64,000 bases of DNA from Azospirillum brasilense (GTDB lineage: Bacteria; Pseudomonadota; Alphaproteobacteria; Azospirillales; Azospirillaceae): assembly GCF_005222205.1 (NCBI RefSeq), contig NZ_CP032346.1:1541501-1605500 (forward strand). Direction: 5' to 3'. Under the pieces are notes generated by a model that did no database searches, was not told where the DNA came from, and worked only from the letters and a program-made list of their open reading frames with translations. A program made the translations under genes and the position numbers. Below, one piece after another: positions 49,563-58,098 of the stretch (position 1 is the first letter of the stretch; each line of letters starts with the position of its first letter).

Positions 49563-52500
49563 GGCCTGACGCGGCGAGGCAGCGGCGGAAGGCCCGGCAA
49601 CGGTCGGCGAGCGGGATCATGGACAGCTGGCGGCTCATCGTCTCGGCAGCCGCCAGATGCTCCATGGCCTCGCGATGCTGGCCGACGGCGGTGAAGGCCT
49701 GGGCCAGGGCGAAGTGCGACCAGCCCTGCTCGGACAATTGCCCGGCGTCCGTCGCGATGCCCAGCGCCTTGGCGGCGCAACCGATCGCGGTGTCGTGCTG
49801 GGCCGTCTCCAGGGCGAGGTCGGACATCCAGTTCAGAATGCGCGGCCTGGGCAGCGAGTGGTTTAGGATGTGCGCCTGTTCCAGGCTGGCGTTGAGCAGC
49901 CGTGCGCCTTCCGCGGCGCCACCGGTGCGGGCGATGGCGTAGCCCAGCGCGCCCAGCGTGATCGGCTGGAAGATGTGCAGGCGCGTCGCCTCGGTGATCG
50001 TGACGGCGTCCTTCAGCAGGGGCAGAGCCTCGGTGAAGCGGTCGCCGATGATGTGGACCAACGCCAGATGGACCTTCACCGACGACACGGAGAAGGCGTG
50101 CCCGACCTCTTCCGCGATGTCGAGCGCGTGGAGCATCACCTGGACGGCCTCGTCGTCGCGCCCCAGCTCGGCGAGGCAGCGTCCCTGGTATGCGGCGGTG
50201 ATGGCGACCGCCACCGCGGTCAGGCCGAAGCGCGCATGGGGGGCGTGGGCCAGCGCCAGGCTGCGCGCCTGCTCCAGCTTCTCCTGGGCTTCCGGGAAAT
50301 GGCCCTTGTCCACGAGCATGCCGCCCAGCCGCATCAGCCCCTGGATGCGCAGCTCCTTCGTTCCCTGGTTGCCCAGATGGTCGAGCGCGCTGCGGCTGAG
50401 CGCGATCGCCCCGTCGAGCACGCCGTAGACCCACTGGAAGGATGCCTTGAGCGAGGTCGCGCGGGCGTAGCGGATGCGGTCGTCGATGCCCAGCGCCATG
50501 TCCCGCGCCTCCTCCAGCGGGTCGCCGGCCAACTGGCGCCCCTGTGGCAGCAGGACGAGGGGAATGCCGATCCACAGGTCGATCCGCCGCTGGGTGTTGC
50601 GGCGGGTGTCCGGCAGATGGTCCAGCGCCTTCAGCGCCTGTTCATAGAAGCGCCCGGCGTCGAAATGCTTGCAGCGCATCTCGGCCCGGCGCCCGGCCCG
50701 GCGCCCGTAGGCGCAGGCGAGCGGCCAATCCTCGGCGTAGAAGGCGTGATGGGCGATTAGCTCCGCCCGGTTGGGCAGGTTGCGGTCGGACCGCCGCCGC
50801 AGGGCGTGCAGCACCCGCCCGTGCAGCGGCTGGCGCTCCCGCTTGGTCAGGGTGGCGTAGGCGACCTCCTGGACCAGCGCGTGGCGGAAGGTCAGCTCGA
50901 GGTTCGGCAGCAGGCGGGAGCGCGCGAAGAAGCCGCTCTGCTCCAGCCGGGCCAGGGCGGCCGGCAGGTCGGCGGCGGGGATCGGCGACACCGCGCGCAG
51001 CAGGCCCAGGTCGACCGAGGTGCCGATCACCGCCGCGTGCATCAGAACCCGCCGCGGCCCGGGCTCAAGCGCGTCGATCCGTGAGGCCAGCAGGCCGTGC
51101 ACCGTGGCCGGCAGGGCCATCCGGGCGTCGGTCTTGCCCAGGCTGTAGCGGCCCGGACTGCCGACGATGACCCCGGTGGTCTCCAGGGTGCGCAGCGATT
51201 CCTCAAGATAGAGCGGCACGCCCTGGCTCTGCGTCGCGACTCGCGCCTTCAGGTCGGCCAGCGACGGGCTGTGGCCCAGCCAATGGTCCAGGAACTCGTC
51301 GGCCTGCAGCGGCTCCAGCGGTTCGAGCGCGATGGCGTGGGCGGAATCCGGCACGGTCCAGCCGCCCGGCGTGTCCGGCCGCGAGGTGACCAGAACGAAG
51401 ACCCGGGCGTCCTCCACCCCTTCGGCCAGGGCGTCCAGCAGCCGGTTGGTCAGCCCGCGCGTCCAGTGCGCGTCCTCGACAAGGATCAGCAGCGGGCGCT
51501 CCGCGGACAGCTCGCGGATCGCCGCGACCAGCCCTTCGACGCTGAAGTCGGCCTTCTGCGCCGGGTCGAGCCCCTGCCACAGCGGGTGGACGGAGGGCTG
51601 GCCGAGCAGTTCCCGCATCGCCTCGCCGGCCAGTTCGCCGCCGTTGCGCGTCGCGGCGGCGGTCAGGCGCGCCACCGCCAAGCCGTCCAATGTCGGGCCA
51701 TCCAAGGCCGGGCCATCCGCCGCCCCGCAGACCGACAGGGCGAGGCAGCGGGCCGCCGCCTCCAGGTCGTCGGGGTCGCCCAGGCGGCGGATCGGGAACT
51801 GCGGCCAAATAGTAGTTGTGAAAGCCGCGGCCTCCGGGCTGCGCATCAGCTCTCCGGTCAGCCGGGACTTGCCGATGCCGGCCTCGCCGATCAGGACGGC
51901 GCAGGCGCCGCGGCCCCGCTCGGCCTGCCGCAGCGCGCCGGTCAGCACCGCCAATTCCGGTTTGCGCCCGACGAACAGCGTGCCCTCGGCGGACAGCAGG
52001 TCCATCGCCGTGCGCCGCATCGCCCGCGCCGCCTCCAGGGAGAAGGCGGTCACCGGCTCCGCGGTGGCGGACAGGCGCAGCGTTCCGGCCGGGCGGACGG
52101 TCAGGCCCTTGGGCACGAGGTCGAGCGTCTCGCGGCTCAGCAGAACGCTGTTGGGCTGCGCCCGCTGCTGCAGCTTGGCGGCGACATGCACGGTTTCGCC
52201 CACCGTGCGGTAGTCGGTCCAGACGCCCGTCTCGATGATCTGGGCCACGACCTCGCCGGAACTGATGCCGATCCGCACCTTGAACTCGTCGGAATCGATG
52301 GCCGATCGGGCGATGTCCTGAGCGGCGAGGCAGGCGCGCAACGCGTGATCCTCCAGCGCGGAGGGGGCGCCGAACACCGCCATGATGCCGTCGCCCAGCA
52401 CCTGGGCCACCGTGCCGCCGTAGCGCTCGACCGCGTCGGTCAGGACCTCGAGGATGGTGAGGAGGGTCTGGTCGGCCTCCTCCGGGTCGCGGCCCGAGAC

Positions 52501-52713
52501 CATGCTGGAGGATTCGACGATGTCGGCGAACAGGACGGTGACGACCTTGCGTTCCGCGCTGTTGCGACGGGCGGCTGCGCCATCCGATGGTTCGGCGGTG
52601 CGCGCAAGGTCGGGCGCGGAGTCGGGCGCGGTCACGGGCCGGCCCGCCACCTCCCGAGGCGCCGCCATGGGCATCGGTTGCGGTCCGCCCAAATCCATGT
52701 CCGTTCCGGCCAT
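49552..52713 (-). CDS. Class III cyclase-like / AAA ATPase / TPR protein
   Basis: A 1053-residue protein. A class III nucleotidyl-cyclase domain (about 55-230) has metal Asp in VLFADIVESS and GDGIMAVFG. The segment VGETVHVAAKLQQRA replaces the usual transition-state Asn and Arg with His and Lys. An ATPase domain follows, with Walker A GEAGIGKS and Walker B LLILVEDAHW, then LuxR/MalT-like helical and TPR-like repeats to the end. Such proteins may make cAMP or act as sensors. The ATG at 52713 follows AGGGGGG; 52779 is an alternative start. Its position beside the Crp-containing locus is suggestive. Confidence 0.88.
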   Translation of the reverse strand: MAGTDMDLGGPQPMPMAAPREVAGRPVTAPDSAPDLARTAEPSDGAAARRNSAERKVVTVLFADIVESSSMVSGRDPEEADQTLLTILEVLTDAVERYGGTVAQVLGDGIMAVFGAPSALEDHALRACLAAQDIARSAIDSDEFKVRIGISSGEVVAQIIETGVWTDYRTVGETVHVAAKLQQRAQPNSVLLSRETLDLVPKGLTVRPAGTLRLSATAEPVTAFSLEAARAMRRTAMDLLSAEGTLFVGRKPELAVLTGALRQAERGRGACAVLIGEAGIGKSRLTGELMRSPEAAAFTTTIWPQFPIRRLGDPDDLEAAARCLALSVCGAADGPALDGPTLDGLAVARLTAAATRNGGELAGEAMRELLGQPSVHPLWQGLDPAQKADFSVEGLVAAIRELSAERPLLILVEDAHWTRGLTNRLLDALAEGVEDARVFVLVTSRPDTPGGWTVPDSAHAIALEPLEPLQADEFLDHWLGHSPSLADLKARVATQSQGVPLYLEESLRTLETTGVIVGSPGRYSLGKTDARMALPATVHGLLASRIDALEPGPRRVLMHAAVIGTSVDLGLLRAVSPIPAADLPAALARLEQSGFFARSRLLPNLELTFRHALVQEVAYATLTKRERQPLHGRVLHALRRRSDRNLPNRAELIAHHAFYAEDWPLACAYGRRAGRRAEMRCKHFDAGRFYEQALKALDHLPDTRRNTQRRIDLWIGIPLVLLPQGRQLAGDPLEEARDMALGIDDRIRYARATSLKASFQWVYGVLDGAIALSRSALDHLGNQGTKELRIQGLMRLGGMLVDKGHFPEAQEKLEQARSLALAHAPHARFGLTAVAVAITAAYQGRCLAELGRDDEAVQVMLHALDIAEEVGHAFSVSSVKVHLALVHIIGDRFTEALPLLKDAVTITEATRLHIFQPITLGALGYAIARTGGAAEGARLLNASLEQAHILNHSLPRPRILNWMSDLALETAQHDTAIGCAAKALGIATDAGQLSEQGWSHFALAQAFTAVGQHREAMEHLAAAETMSRQLSMIPLADRCRAFRRCLAASGPVT

Positions 52714-52926
52714 CGAAGCCCCCCTGCGGAGCGTCATCGGCATGTTAGAGGAAACAAATTCAAATGCGCAGACATTCAAAACAACGCATTGGCAATTTTG
52801 TTCTGAACGAGGCAGCCTAACATATGTTGGTATGCTTTCTCATGCAATCCGCAAGCGGCGGCCCAGCCTCCCCGGCATTCCCGCCGTGTTGCGGCGCCCG
52901 GATTGGCGTCGCGTGAAAAAAGGGGC

Positions 52927-52955
52927 TTGCCTTGGCCGTCGCCGGGGCGTATACG
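52927..52955 (+). promoter_or_regulatory. tRNA-Gly promoter
   Basis: TTGCCT (52927-52932) and TATACG (52950-52955) are 17 bp apart, placing transcription start about 16 nt before the tRNA. This is a good sigma-70-like match for this GC-rich genome. Confidence 0.6.
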
Positions 52956-52977
52956 GGCGCTCCTCCGCTGGAGCGGC

Positions 52978-53052
52978 GCGGGCGTAGCTCAGGGGTAGAG
53001 CACAACCTTGCCAAGGTTGGGGTCGAGGGTTCGAATCCCTTCGCCCGCTCCA
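52978..53052 (+). tRNA. tRNA-Gly (GCC)
   Basis: The 75-nt cloverleaf begins GCGGGCGTAGCTCAG and ends CGCCCGCTCCA with CCA encoded. The acceptor arms pair fully. The anticodon stem CAACC/GGTTG encloses TTGCCAA, giving anticodon GCC. A promoter precedes it and a terminator follows. Confidence 0.96.
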
Positions 53053-53073
53053 TTGTCCAGTGCGGATGGTACG

Positions 53074-53103
53074 AAAAAGGGCGGCCTCGCGGGCCGCCCT
53101 TTT
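53074..53103 (+). terminator. Terminator after tRNA-Gly
   Basis: GGGCGGCC-TCGCG-GGCCGCCC preceded by AAAA and followed by TTTT. The stem is perfect, and with its A/T flanks it could also end transcription from the convergent side. Confidence 0.85.
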
Positions 53104-53179
53104 CGCGTTCAGCGCTCTGTGTCGTCGGGGCGGAAGCCGGTGTGGCGGGCCTTTCAGCCCGCCGGCTCCACCGGGTCCG

Positions 53180-54187
53180 TCACCACAGCGCCAGCGACAG
53201 CTCGTAGAAGAGCGCGCCGACGATGGCGGTCGCCGGCAGGGTGATGACCCAGGCCATGACGATGCCCTGCGCCAGACCCCAGCGCACCGCGCTGGTGCGG
53301 CGGGCGGCGCCGACGCCGATGATGGCCCCGGTGATGGTGTGGGTCGTGCTGACCGGCACGCCGAGCCACGTCGCGACGAACAGGGTGATGGCCCCGCCCG
53401 TCTCCGCGCAGGAGCCCTGGACCGGCTTCAGGTCGGTCAGCTTGGACCCCATGGTCTTGACGATGCGCCAGCCGCCGAACAGCGTGCCCAGCCCCATCGC
53501 GGCCTGGCAGGTGATGACCACCCAGAAGGGCACGTGGAAGGTTTCCCCCAGCATGCCCTGCGAATAGAGCAGCACGGCGATGATGCCCATGGTCTTCTGC
53601 GCGTCGTTGCCGCCGTGCCCCAGGCTGTAGAGCGCGGCGGAGCCGATCTGGATGTGGCGGAACAGCCGGTCGACCGCGAAGGGCGTGCTGCGTCGGAACA
53701 GCCAGGACACCGCGACGATCATCACGCTGGCGAGCAGGAAGCCGACCACCGGCGAGACCACGATGGCCGCGGCGGTCTTCGCCAGCCCGGACACCACCAC
53801 GGCGTCCAGCCCGGCCTTCGCCACGCCGGCCCCGACGAGCCCGCCGATCAGCGCGTGGGAGGAACTGGAGGGAATGCCCAGCCACCAGGTGAAGACGTTC
53901 CAGACGATGGCGCCCATCAGCGCGCCGAAGATGACGTGCGGATCGACCACACCCGCCCCGACGATGCCGGTGCCGATGGTGGTCGCCACATGCAGCCCGA
54001 AGAACAGGAAGGCGATGAAGTTGAAGAAGGCGGCCATCGCGACGGCGGTCCGCGGCTTCAGCACGCGGGTGGAGACGACCGTTGCGATGGAGTTGGCCGC
54101 GTCGTGCAGCCCGTTGAGGAAATCGAAGAGGAGGGCGACGCCGATCAGCCCGATGAGGATGGGCAGGGCGAGGGAAGCGGCTTCCAT
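53180..54187 (-). CDS. PiT-family inorganic phosphate transporter
   Basis: A 335-residue low-affinity phosphate transporter. The two signature repeats are present: LFDFLNGLHDAANSIATVVS near the N-terminus and SLGHGGNDAQKTMGIIAVLL in the second half. About ten helices include the SSSHALIGGLVGAG and STTHTITGAIIGVG re-entrant motifs. It is encoded 4 bp after the DUF47 gene; DUF47 proteins bind and regulate PiT transporters. Together with the Na/Pi cotransporter at 39.6 kb, the window holds two independent phosphate importers. Confidence 0.96.
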   Translation of the reverse strand: MEAASLALPILIGLIGVALLFDFLNGLHDAANSIATVVSTRVLKPRTAVAMAAFFNFIAFLFFGLHVATTIGTGIVGAGVVDPHVIFGALMGAIVWNVFTWWLGIPSSSSHALIGGLVGAGVAKAGLDAVVVSGLAKTAAAIVVSPVVGFLLASVMIVAVSWLFRRSTPFAVDRLFRHIQIGSAALYSLGHGGNDAQKTMGIIAVLLYSQGMLGETFHVPFWVVITCQAAMGLGTLFGGWRIVKTMGSKLTDLKPVQGSCAETGGAITLFVATWLGVPVSTTHTITGAIIGVGAARRTSAVRWGLAQGIVMAWVITLPATAIVGALFYELSLALW

Positions 54188-54191
54188 GGGA

Positions 54192-54845
54192 TCAGACCTG
54201 TTCGACGATGATGCCGTCGATGGTGTCGGCCACGTCCTCGCAGGCGTCGAGCACGCGTTCCAGCAGCTCGATGATCTCGCGTTGAAGGGCGTGGCGGTGG
54301 GTGATGGGGGCGTCGAGCCCGCCGCTCTCGTCGCGCAGCCGGTGCTTGGCCTCGCGCAGGAGCCGGTCGCCTTCGCTCTCGATCCGCGAGACCTCGGCGG
54401 TCATCGCGTGGAGTTGCTCGACGTGTTTGGGGATGTCGCGGAGCAGGGGGATGCCCGCGCTCAGCCGGGCGGTGCAGCGCACGATGGCGTCGGCCTGCGC
54501 GTGCATTTCCGGCGTGTAGTCGATGAAGCCCGCCTCCACGAGGTGACGCGCGGTCTCCTCGATGAGGTTGAGCACGTCGTCCATCCGCTTGCCGAGTTCC
54601 TGGATGTCCGAACGGTCGAAAGGCACGATGAAGGTGCGGTGGACGGCGAGCTGGATGTTCCTCTCAATGGCGTCGGCCTCGCTTTCGACCCGGCGGATGG
54701 TCTGGAACCGCTCCTCCAGGTCCTGGCCGCTGGCCATCATCGCCCGCAGCGCGTCCGCGCCCGTTGCGACGGTCCGGGCATGGTCGGCGAACAGGTCGAA
54801 AAACCGTTCTTCGCGCGGCATCAGGGCCCGGAACAAATTCAGCAT
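54192..54845 (-). CDS. DUF47 (PhoU-like) regulator of PiT
   Basis: A 217-residue all-helical protein of the DUF47/PhoU-like family. It begins MLNLFRALMPREERFFDLFA and contains the metal-binding-type ExxxD motifs RRVESEADAIERNI and SRIESEGDRLLREA. These proteins are usually co-encoded with PiT transporters, as here, and modulate their activity. A PhoB-box-like sequence lies about 105 bp upstream, so phosphate control is possible. Confidence 0.95.
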   Translation of the reverse strand: MLNLFRALMPREERFFDLFADHARTVATGADALRAMMASGQDLEERFQTIRRVESEADAIERNIQLAVHRTFIVPFDRSDIQELGKRMDDVLNLIEETARHLVEAGFIDYTPEMHAQADAIVRCTARLSAGIPLLRDIPKHVEQLHAMTAEVSRIESEGDRLLREAKHRLRDESGGLDAPITHRHALQREIIELLERVLDACEDVADTIDGIIVEQV

Positions 54846-54948
54846 GCGTGGTTCTCCAACTTACGCCGGCCTGCACTGCCGGGGCCCCCGCACGGACGCG
54901 CGCGAGCCTCAGCGTCGCGGCTGGTGTAACATCCCCGGCGCCCGTGGG

Positions 54949-54966
54949 GAGTCACAAAAGTGTCAT
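54949..54966 (+). promoter_or_regulatory. Possible PhoB box
   Basis: GAGTCAC-AAAA-GTGTCAT shows two 7-bp units with a shared GTCA core and a 4-bp A-rich spacer, the layout of a Pho box. It lies upstream of the DUF47-PiT pair but reads in the opposite orientation, toward the nadQ-like gene, which lowers confidence. Confidence 0.3.
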
Positions 54967-55083
54967 GCCGGGCCGGCTTGCGGCGAGATTTCACGGGGAT
55001 GCCCGGCGGAAAGACCGGTGATTTGCCGCGGCGGGCCGCTTATCCTGCCGCCGACGGATCGGCAGCGGGGAGGTGGGTGGCGC

Positions 55084-56148
55084 GTGGCGGGGGAAAGACA
55101 GATCGGCTTGGAAACACAGAGCGGACCGGGAACACAGGTCGGCCTGACCGCGGCCATCGTTTCGGTGGGCGTCTCCTCGGCGAACGGCGCCGAGCCGCGC
55201 GTGGTGACCGTGCGCAGCGGCTTCGAGATCCCCGAATCGCACCGCCGCGGCGACGAGCCGCCGCCCCACCGCGACGCGTTGCCGGGCGCCCCCTTCGATC
55301 CCGAACGTTTCCGCACCCTCCAGGACGGCCTGCGCGCGGTGGCGGAGGACGCGGCCGGGCTGACCCTGCGCTATGTGGAGCAGCTCTACAGCTTCGGCGA
55401 CCGCCACCGCGACCCGCACGAGCTGTTCGGCGGCCCGCGCTCGCTGGTGGTCGGCTATCTGGCCCTGCTGCGCGAGGCGCCGCTGCGCATCGACGGGGCG
55501 GAATGGCGCGGCCTGTACGAGTTCTTTCCCTGGGAGGACTGGCGCGAGTCGCCGCCGGCGCTGCTCGATTCGGTGATCCGTCCGGCGCTCGCCCGCTGGG
55601 TCGCCGCCGCCCCGGACGAGCCCGCCCGTGCCCGCCGCGGCGAGCGCGCCCGCATGGCCTTCGCGCTGGACGGCGGTGAGTGGGATTCCGAGCGGGTGCT
55701 GGAGCGCTACGAGCTGCTCTACGAGGCCGGGCTGGTGGTGGAGGCGTTCCGCGACCATGACCTGGCCCGCCGGGCGGGGGTGGAGGAGCGGACGGTGCGG
55801 CTGGAGATGCCCCGCGCGCTGGGCCGCCCGATGGCCCGCGACGGCCGCCGCATCCTGGCGACGGCGCTGGAGCGGCTGCGCGGCAAGCTGAAATACCGCC
55901 CCATCGTGTTCGAGCTGCTGCCCCCGACCTTCACCCTGCACCAGCTTCAGCAGGTGGTGGAGGCGCTGTCCGGCGAGCGGCTGCACAAGCAGAATTTCCG
56001 GCGCCTGATGATCTCCGGCGGGCTGGTGGAGCCGACCGGCCAGTATGAGAGCCAGACCGGCGGGCGCCCCGCCGAGCTGTACCGCTTCCGCCGCAGCGCC
56101 ATCCTGGAACGCACCAGCACGGGGGCCATCGCCGCCCCGGAGGATTGA
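55084..56148 (+). CDS. nadQ: NadQ-type alphaproteobacterial NAD regulator
   Basis: A 354-residue protein resembling the COG4111/NadQ regulators that control NAD biosynthesis genes in alphaproteobacteria. The N-terminal part (residues 20-180) is Nudix-like (TAAIVSVGVSSANGAEPRVV, then RTLQDGLRAVAEDAAGLTLR) but lacks a clear Nudix box with its Glu residues, consistent with a binding rather than hydrolysing domain. The C-terminal winged helix includes LPPTFTLHQLQQVVEALSGE and KQNFRRLMISGG. The GTG at 55084 is the best start; the frame is open upstream. The identification is from memory of the family. Confidence 0.7.
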   Translation: MAGERQIGLETQSGPGTQVGLTAAIVSVGVSSANGAEPRVVTVRSGFEIPESHRRGDEPPPHRDALPGAPFDPERFRTLQDGLRAVAEDAAGLTLRYVEQLYSFGDRHRDPHELFGGPRSLVVGYLALLREAPLRIDGAEWRGLYEFFPWEDWRESPPALLDSVIRPALARWVAAAPDEPARARRGERARMAFALDGGEWDSERVLERYELLYEAGLVVEAFRDHDLARRAGVEERTVRLEMPRALGRPMARDGRRILATALERLRGKLKYRPIVFELLPPTFTLHQLQQVVEALSGERLHKQNFRRLMISGGLVEPTGQYESQTGGRPAELYRFRRSAILERTSTGAIAAPED

Positions 56149-56205
56149 CCATCCCTGCAATGGGGGTATCCTGCCGTCAAAGCCAAAGAAGGGGAGCGAA
56201 ACCGC

Positions 56206-56703
56206 ATGACCGATTTCGACAGCACCTGCGACCTCTACGACCGGTTCGAGAAGACCGCCCGCGTCGCCGATCCCGTCTTCCGCGACTTCGGCGGGCGTCG
56301 CCAATTCAGCGGCGCCGCGGTGACCGTGAAGTGCTTCGAGGACAATTCCCGCGTCAAGGAGCTGCTGGGTACGCCGGGGCGGGGCAAGGTGCTGGTGGTC
56401 GATGGCGGCGGCGGCCTGCGCGCCGCCCTGATGGGCGACCTGATCGCCAAGGACGCGGTGAAGAACGGCTGGGAGGGCGTGGTCATCCACGGCTGCGTCC
56501 GCGACGCCGCGGTGCTCGCCACGCTGGACCTGGGCATCAAGGCGCTGGCGGCGATCCCGCGCAAGACCGTCCGCAACGGCGAGGGGCAGAAGGATCTGCC
56601 GGTGACGCTGGCCGGCATCCGCATCAATCCCGGCGATCTCGTCTTCGCCGACGAGGACGGCGTGCTGGTGCTGACTCCGGAGGAGTTCGGCACGACCGCG
56701 TGA
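56206..56703 (+). CDS. RraA-family protein
   Basis: A 165-residue protein of the RraA/HMG-aldolase fold. It has GRGKVLVVDGGGGLRAALMG (substrate-binding loop), NGWEGVVIHGCVRDAAVLAT with the conserved Arg-Asp, and GIRINPGDLVFADEDGVLVL with metal-site acidic residues. E. coli RraA inhibits RNase E, while relatives cleave HMG- or oxaloacetate-type acids. At this length the RraA name applies, but activity is uncertain. GGGGAGCG precedes the ATG. It lies between nadQ and the kinase gene without overlap. Confidence 0.93.
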   Translation: MTDFDSTCDLYDRFEKTARVADPVFRDFGGRRQFSGAAVTVKCFEDNSRVKELLGTPGRGKVLVVDGGGGLRAALMGDLIAKDAVKNGWEGVVIHGCVRDAAVLATLDLGIKALAAIPRKTVRNGEGQKDLPVTLAGIRINPGDLVFADEDGVLVLTPEEFGTTA

Positions 56704-56747
56704 CGGGTGTGGAACGAGGCAGGCTCCGGCCCTGAAAAGAGTGGCGC

Positions 56748-57281
56748 ATGTTGATCGTCTTCGGCGGGCTGCCTGGAACCGGCAAAACGACCATCGCCCG
56801 TGTGTTGGCGCGCCGGCTCGGCGCGTTTCATCTGCGGATCGATACGATCGAGCAGGCGATTCGCATGGCCGGCGGCGCCGACGGTGAGGCTGTCGGTCCG
56901 CAAGGCTATGTGGTCGCCTACGCCCTGGCCGGCGATAATCTACGGCTGGGTGCCACCGTGATCGCGGATTGCGTCAACCCTGTCCGGATCACGCGCGAGG
57001 CGTGGCGCGCCACGGCGCTTCAGGCCGGGGTGCGGCTGGTCGAGGTGGAGGTTGTGTGCTCGGACCCGGTCGAGCACCGGCACCGGGTCGAAACCCGTCA
57101 AAGTGACATCGCCGGGCACCGTCCGCCCTCCTGGGCGGCGGTGAGGGGGCGGGAATACGAGCCCTGGGACGGTTTGGACGCCGTCATCGACACGGCGGGG
57201 CGTGAGGTCGACGCCTGCGTCGCGGCGATTCTGGCGATTCTGCCGGGCCACCCGCTCCACGAAAGCGGGCGCCGTCCGTGA
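56748..57281 (+). CDS. P-loop kinase-like ATPase
   Basis: A 177-residue AAA_33/zeta-toxin-like small kinase. Walker A is GGLPGTGKTT at residues 6-15, followed by a substrate Asp in FHLRIDTIEQAIR and a lid rich in Arg (EHRHRVETRQSDI). Relatives phosphorylate small molecules or antibiotics, for example gluconate- or chloramphenicol-kinase-like proteins. The substrate here is not apparent. The gene is co-directional with rraA, 44 bp downstream. Confidence 0.82.
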   Translation: MLIVFGGLPGTGKTTIARVLARRLGAFHLRIDTIEQAIRMAGGADGEAVGPQGYVVAYALAGDNLRLGATVIADCVNPVRITREAWRATALQAGVRLVEVEVVCSDPVEHRHRVETRQSDIAGHRPPSWAAVRGREYEPWDGLDAVIDTAGREVDACVAAILAILPGHPLHESGRRP

Positions 57282-57288
57282 GGTGGAG

Positions 57289-57606
57289 TCAGCCCGCCAC
57301 CTTCTCCCACCCCATCTTCTGGTACCGGTATTCCAGGATCGTTGGCGCCGCGCAGGCGTAGCCGACCCAGACGCCCAGGGTCATCAGGGCGCCGACCGGC
57401 CACAGTGGGATGGAGATGAGGATCAGGGCCGCGTGAATTGCGGCGTGCAGCCACTCGGCCTTTTTCGCGAAGTAAACGGGGCCGAGCAGAAAGGCCCAAA
57501 GGATCTCGCGGTTGGTCACCGCCTCCCGCTGGCCGTTCGTGGGATTCTCGAACATCATCCCGGACGGAGCCGCCGCCATCCCTGCCTCCCTTTGGTTGTT
57601 TTCCAT
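57289..57606 (-). CDS. Small membrane protein, 105 residues
   Basis: A protein with a polar N-terminal 35 residues and two hydrophobic helices (REILWAFLLGPVYFAKKAEW leading to HAAIHAALILISIPLWPVGA, then LMTLGVWVGYACAAPTILEY). The layout resembles DUF2628-like small membrane proteins, but I cannot confirm the family. It is convergent with the kinase gene (7-bp gap). No function is assigned. Confidence 0.65.
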   Translation of the reverse strand: MENNQREAGMAAAPSGMMFENPTNGQREAVTNREILWAFLLGPVYFAKKAEWLHAAIHAALILISIPLWPVGALMTLGVWVGYACAAPTILEYRYQKMGWEKVAG

Positions 57607-57702
57607 TCTATTTGGGGAGGCAGTCTGGACGACGGCGGTCCGGCCTGTCGAGGACGAAACGGCCTTTTTCCGGATGGTGGAGACGGTGTCCCGACGGATG
57701 GA

Positions 57703-58098
57703 TCAGGACACCGCCCCGTCCCGCCCGGCCCCCTCCCTTCCGGCTTGCGCCATGGCCAGGAAGCGCCGGCACTGCTGCTCGCGGTCGTAGCCGAGCAGCG
57801 TGCCGAGGATGAAATCCTCCTCCGGCGTCAACTGATTCAATGGCTTGCGCACCACGCTCCGCACCATCGCGACGCAGGCCGGGTGGCCGAAGAAGACGTT
57901 GACCTTGGCCTCCGTCACCGTCTGGACGTGGTAGTCGACGAACCGCTCCGCCAGCTTGCGGGTCACCGCGTCGGCGTCCCGCGTGCTGAGCGTCATCATG
58001 ACCATGGGCCGGACGCCCTTGCTGTACTCGTACAGATGGTGCCCGAGCAGGTGGACGGGCATGGCCAACCCATCATGGGTCAACCCATCATGGGGCAT
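57703..58098 (-). CDS. DUF2023-family protein, flavodoxin partner
   Basis: A 131-residue protein with the DUF2023 core LLGHHLYEYSKGVRPMVMMT and CRRFLAMAQAG near its end. The family is usually encoded with long-chain flavodoxin, as here. The ATG at 58098 overlaps the flavodoxin stop (TGATG), implying coupling. An ATG at 58062 (MPVHLLGHH) would match the usual family length. The intervening codons come from a 15-bp direct repeat and encode HDGLTHDGLA. The biochemical role is unknown. Confidence 0.82.
   Translation of the reverse strand: MPHDGLTHDGLAMPVHLLGHHLYEYSKGVRPMVMMTLSTRDADAVTRKLAERFVDYHVQTVTEAKVNVFFGHPACVAMVRSVVRKPLNQLTPEEDFILGTLLGYDREQQCRRFLAMAQAGREGAGRDGAVS
58066..58095. repeat. Two 15-bp direct repeats at flavodoxin/DUF2023 junction
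   Basis: CAACCCATCATGGGT and CAACCCATCATGGGG run in tandem with a single difference, each containing a CCCATCATGGG near-palindrome. Each unit offers an ATG on the minus strand, so the repeat multiplies possible starts for the DUF2023 gene. Confidence 0.8.

Noticed and set aside
52817..53053. A minus-strand frame starting MERAKGFEPSTPTLARLCST
   Set aside because: This is the well-known spurious translation antisense to a tRNA (here tRNA-Gly), not a protein gene.
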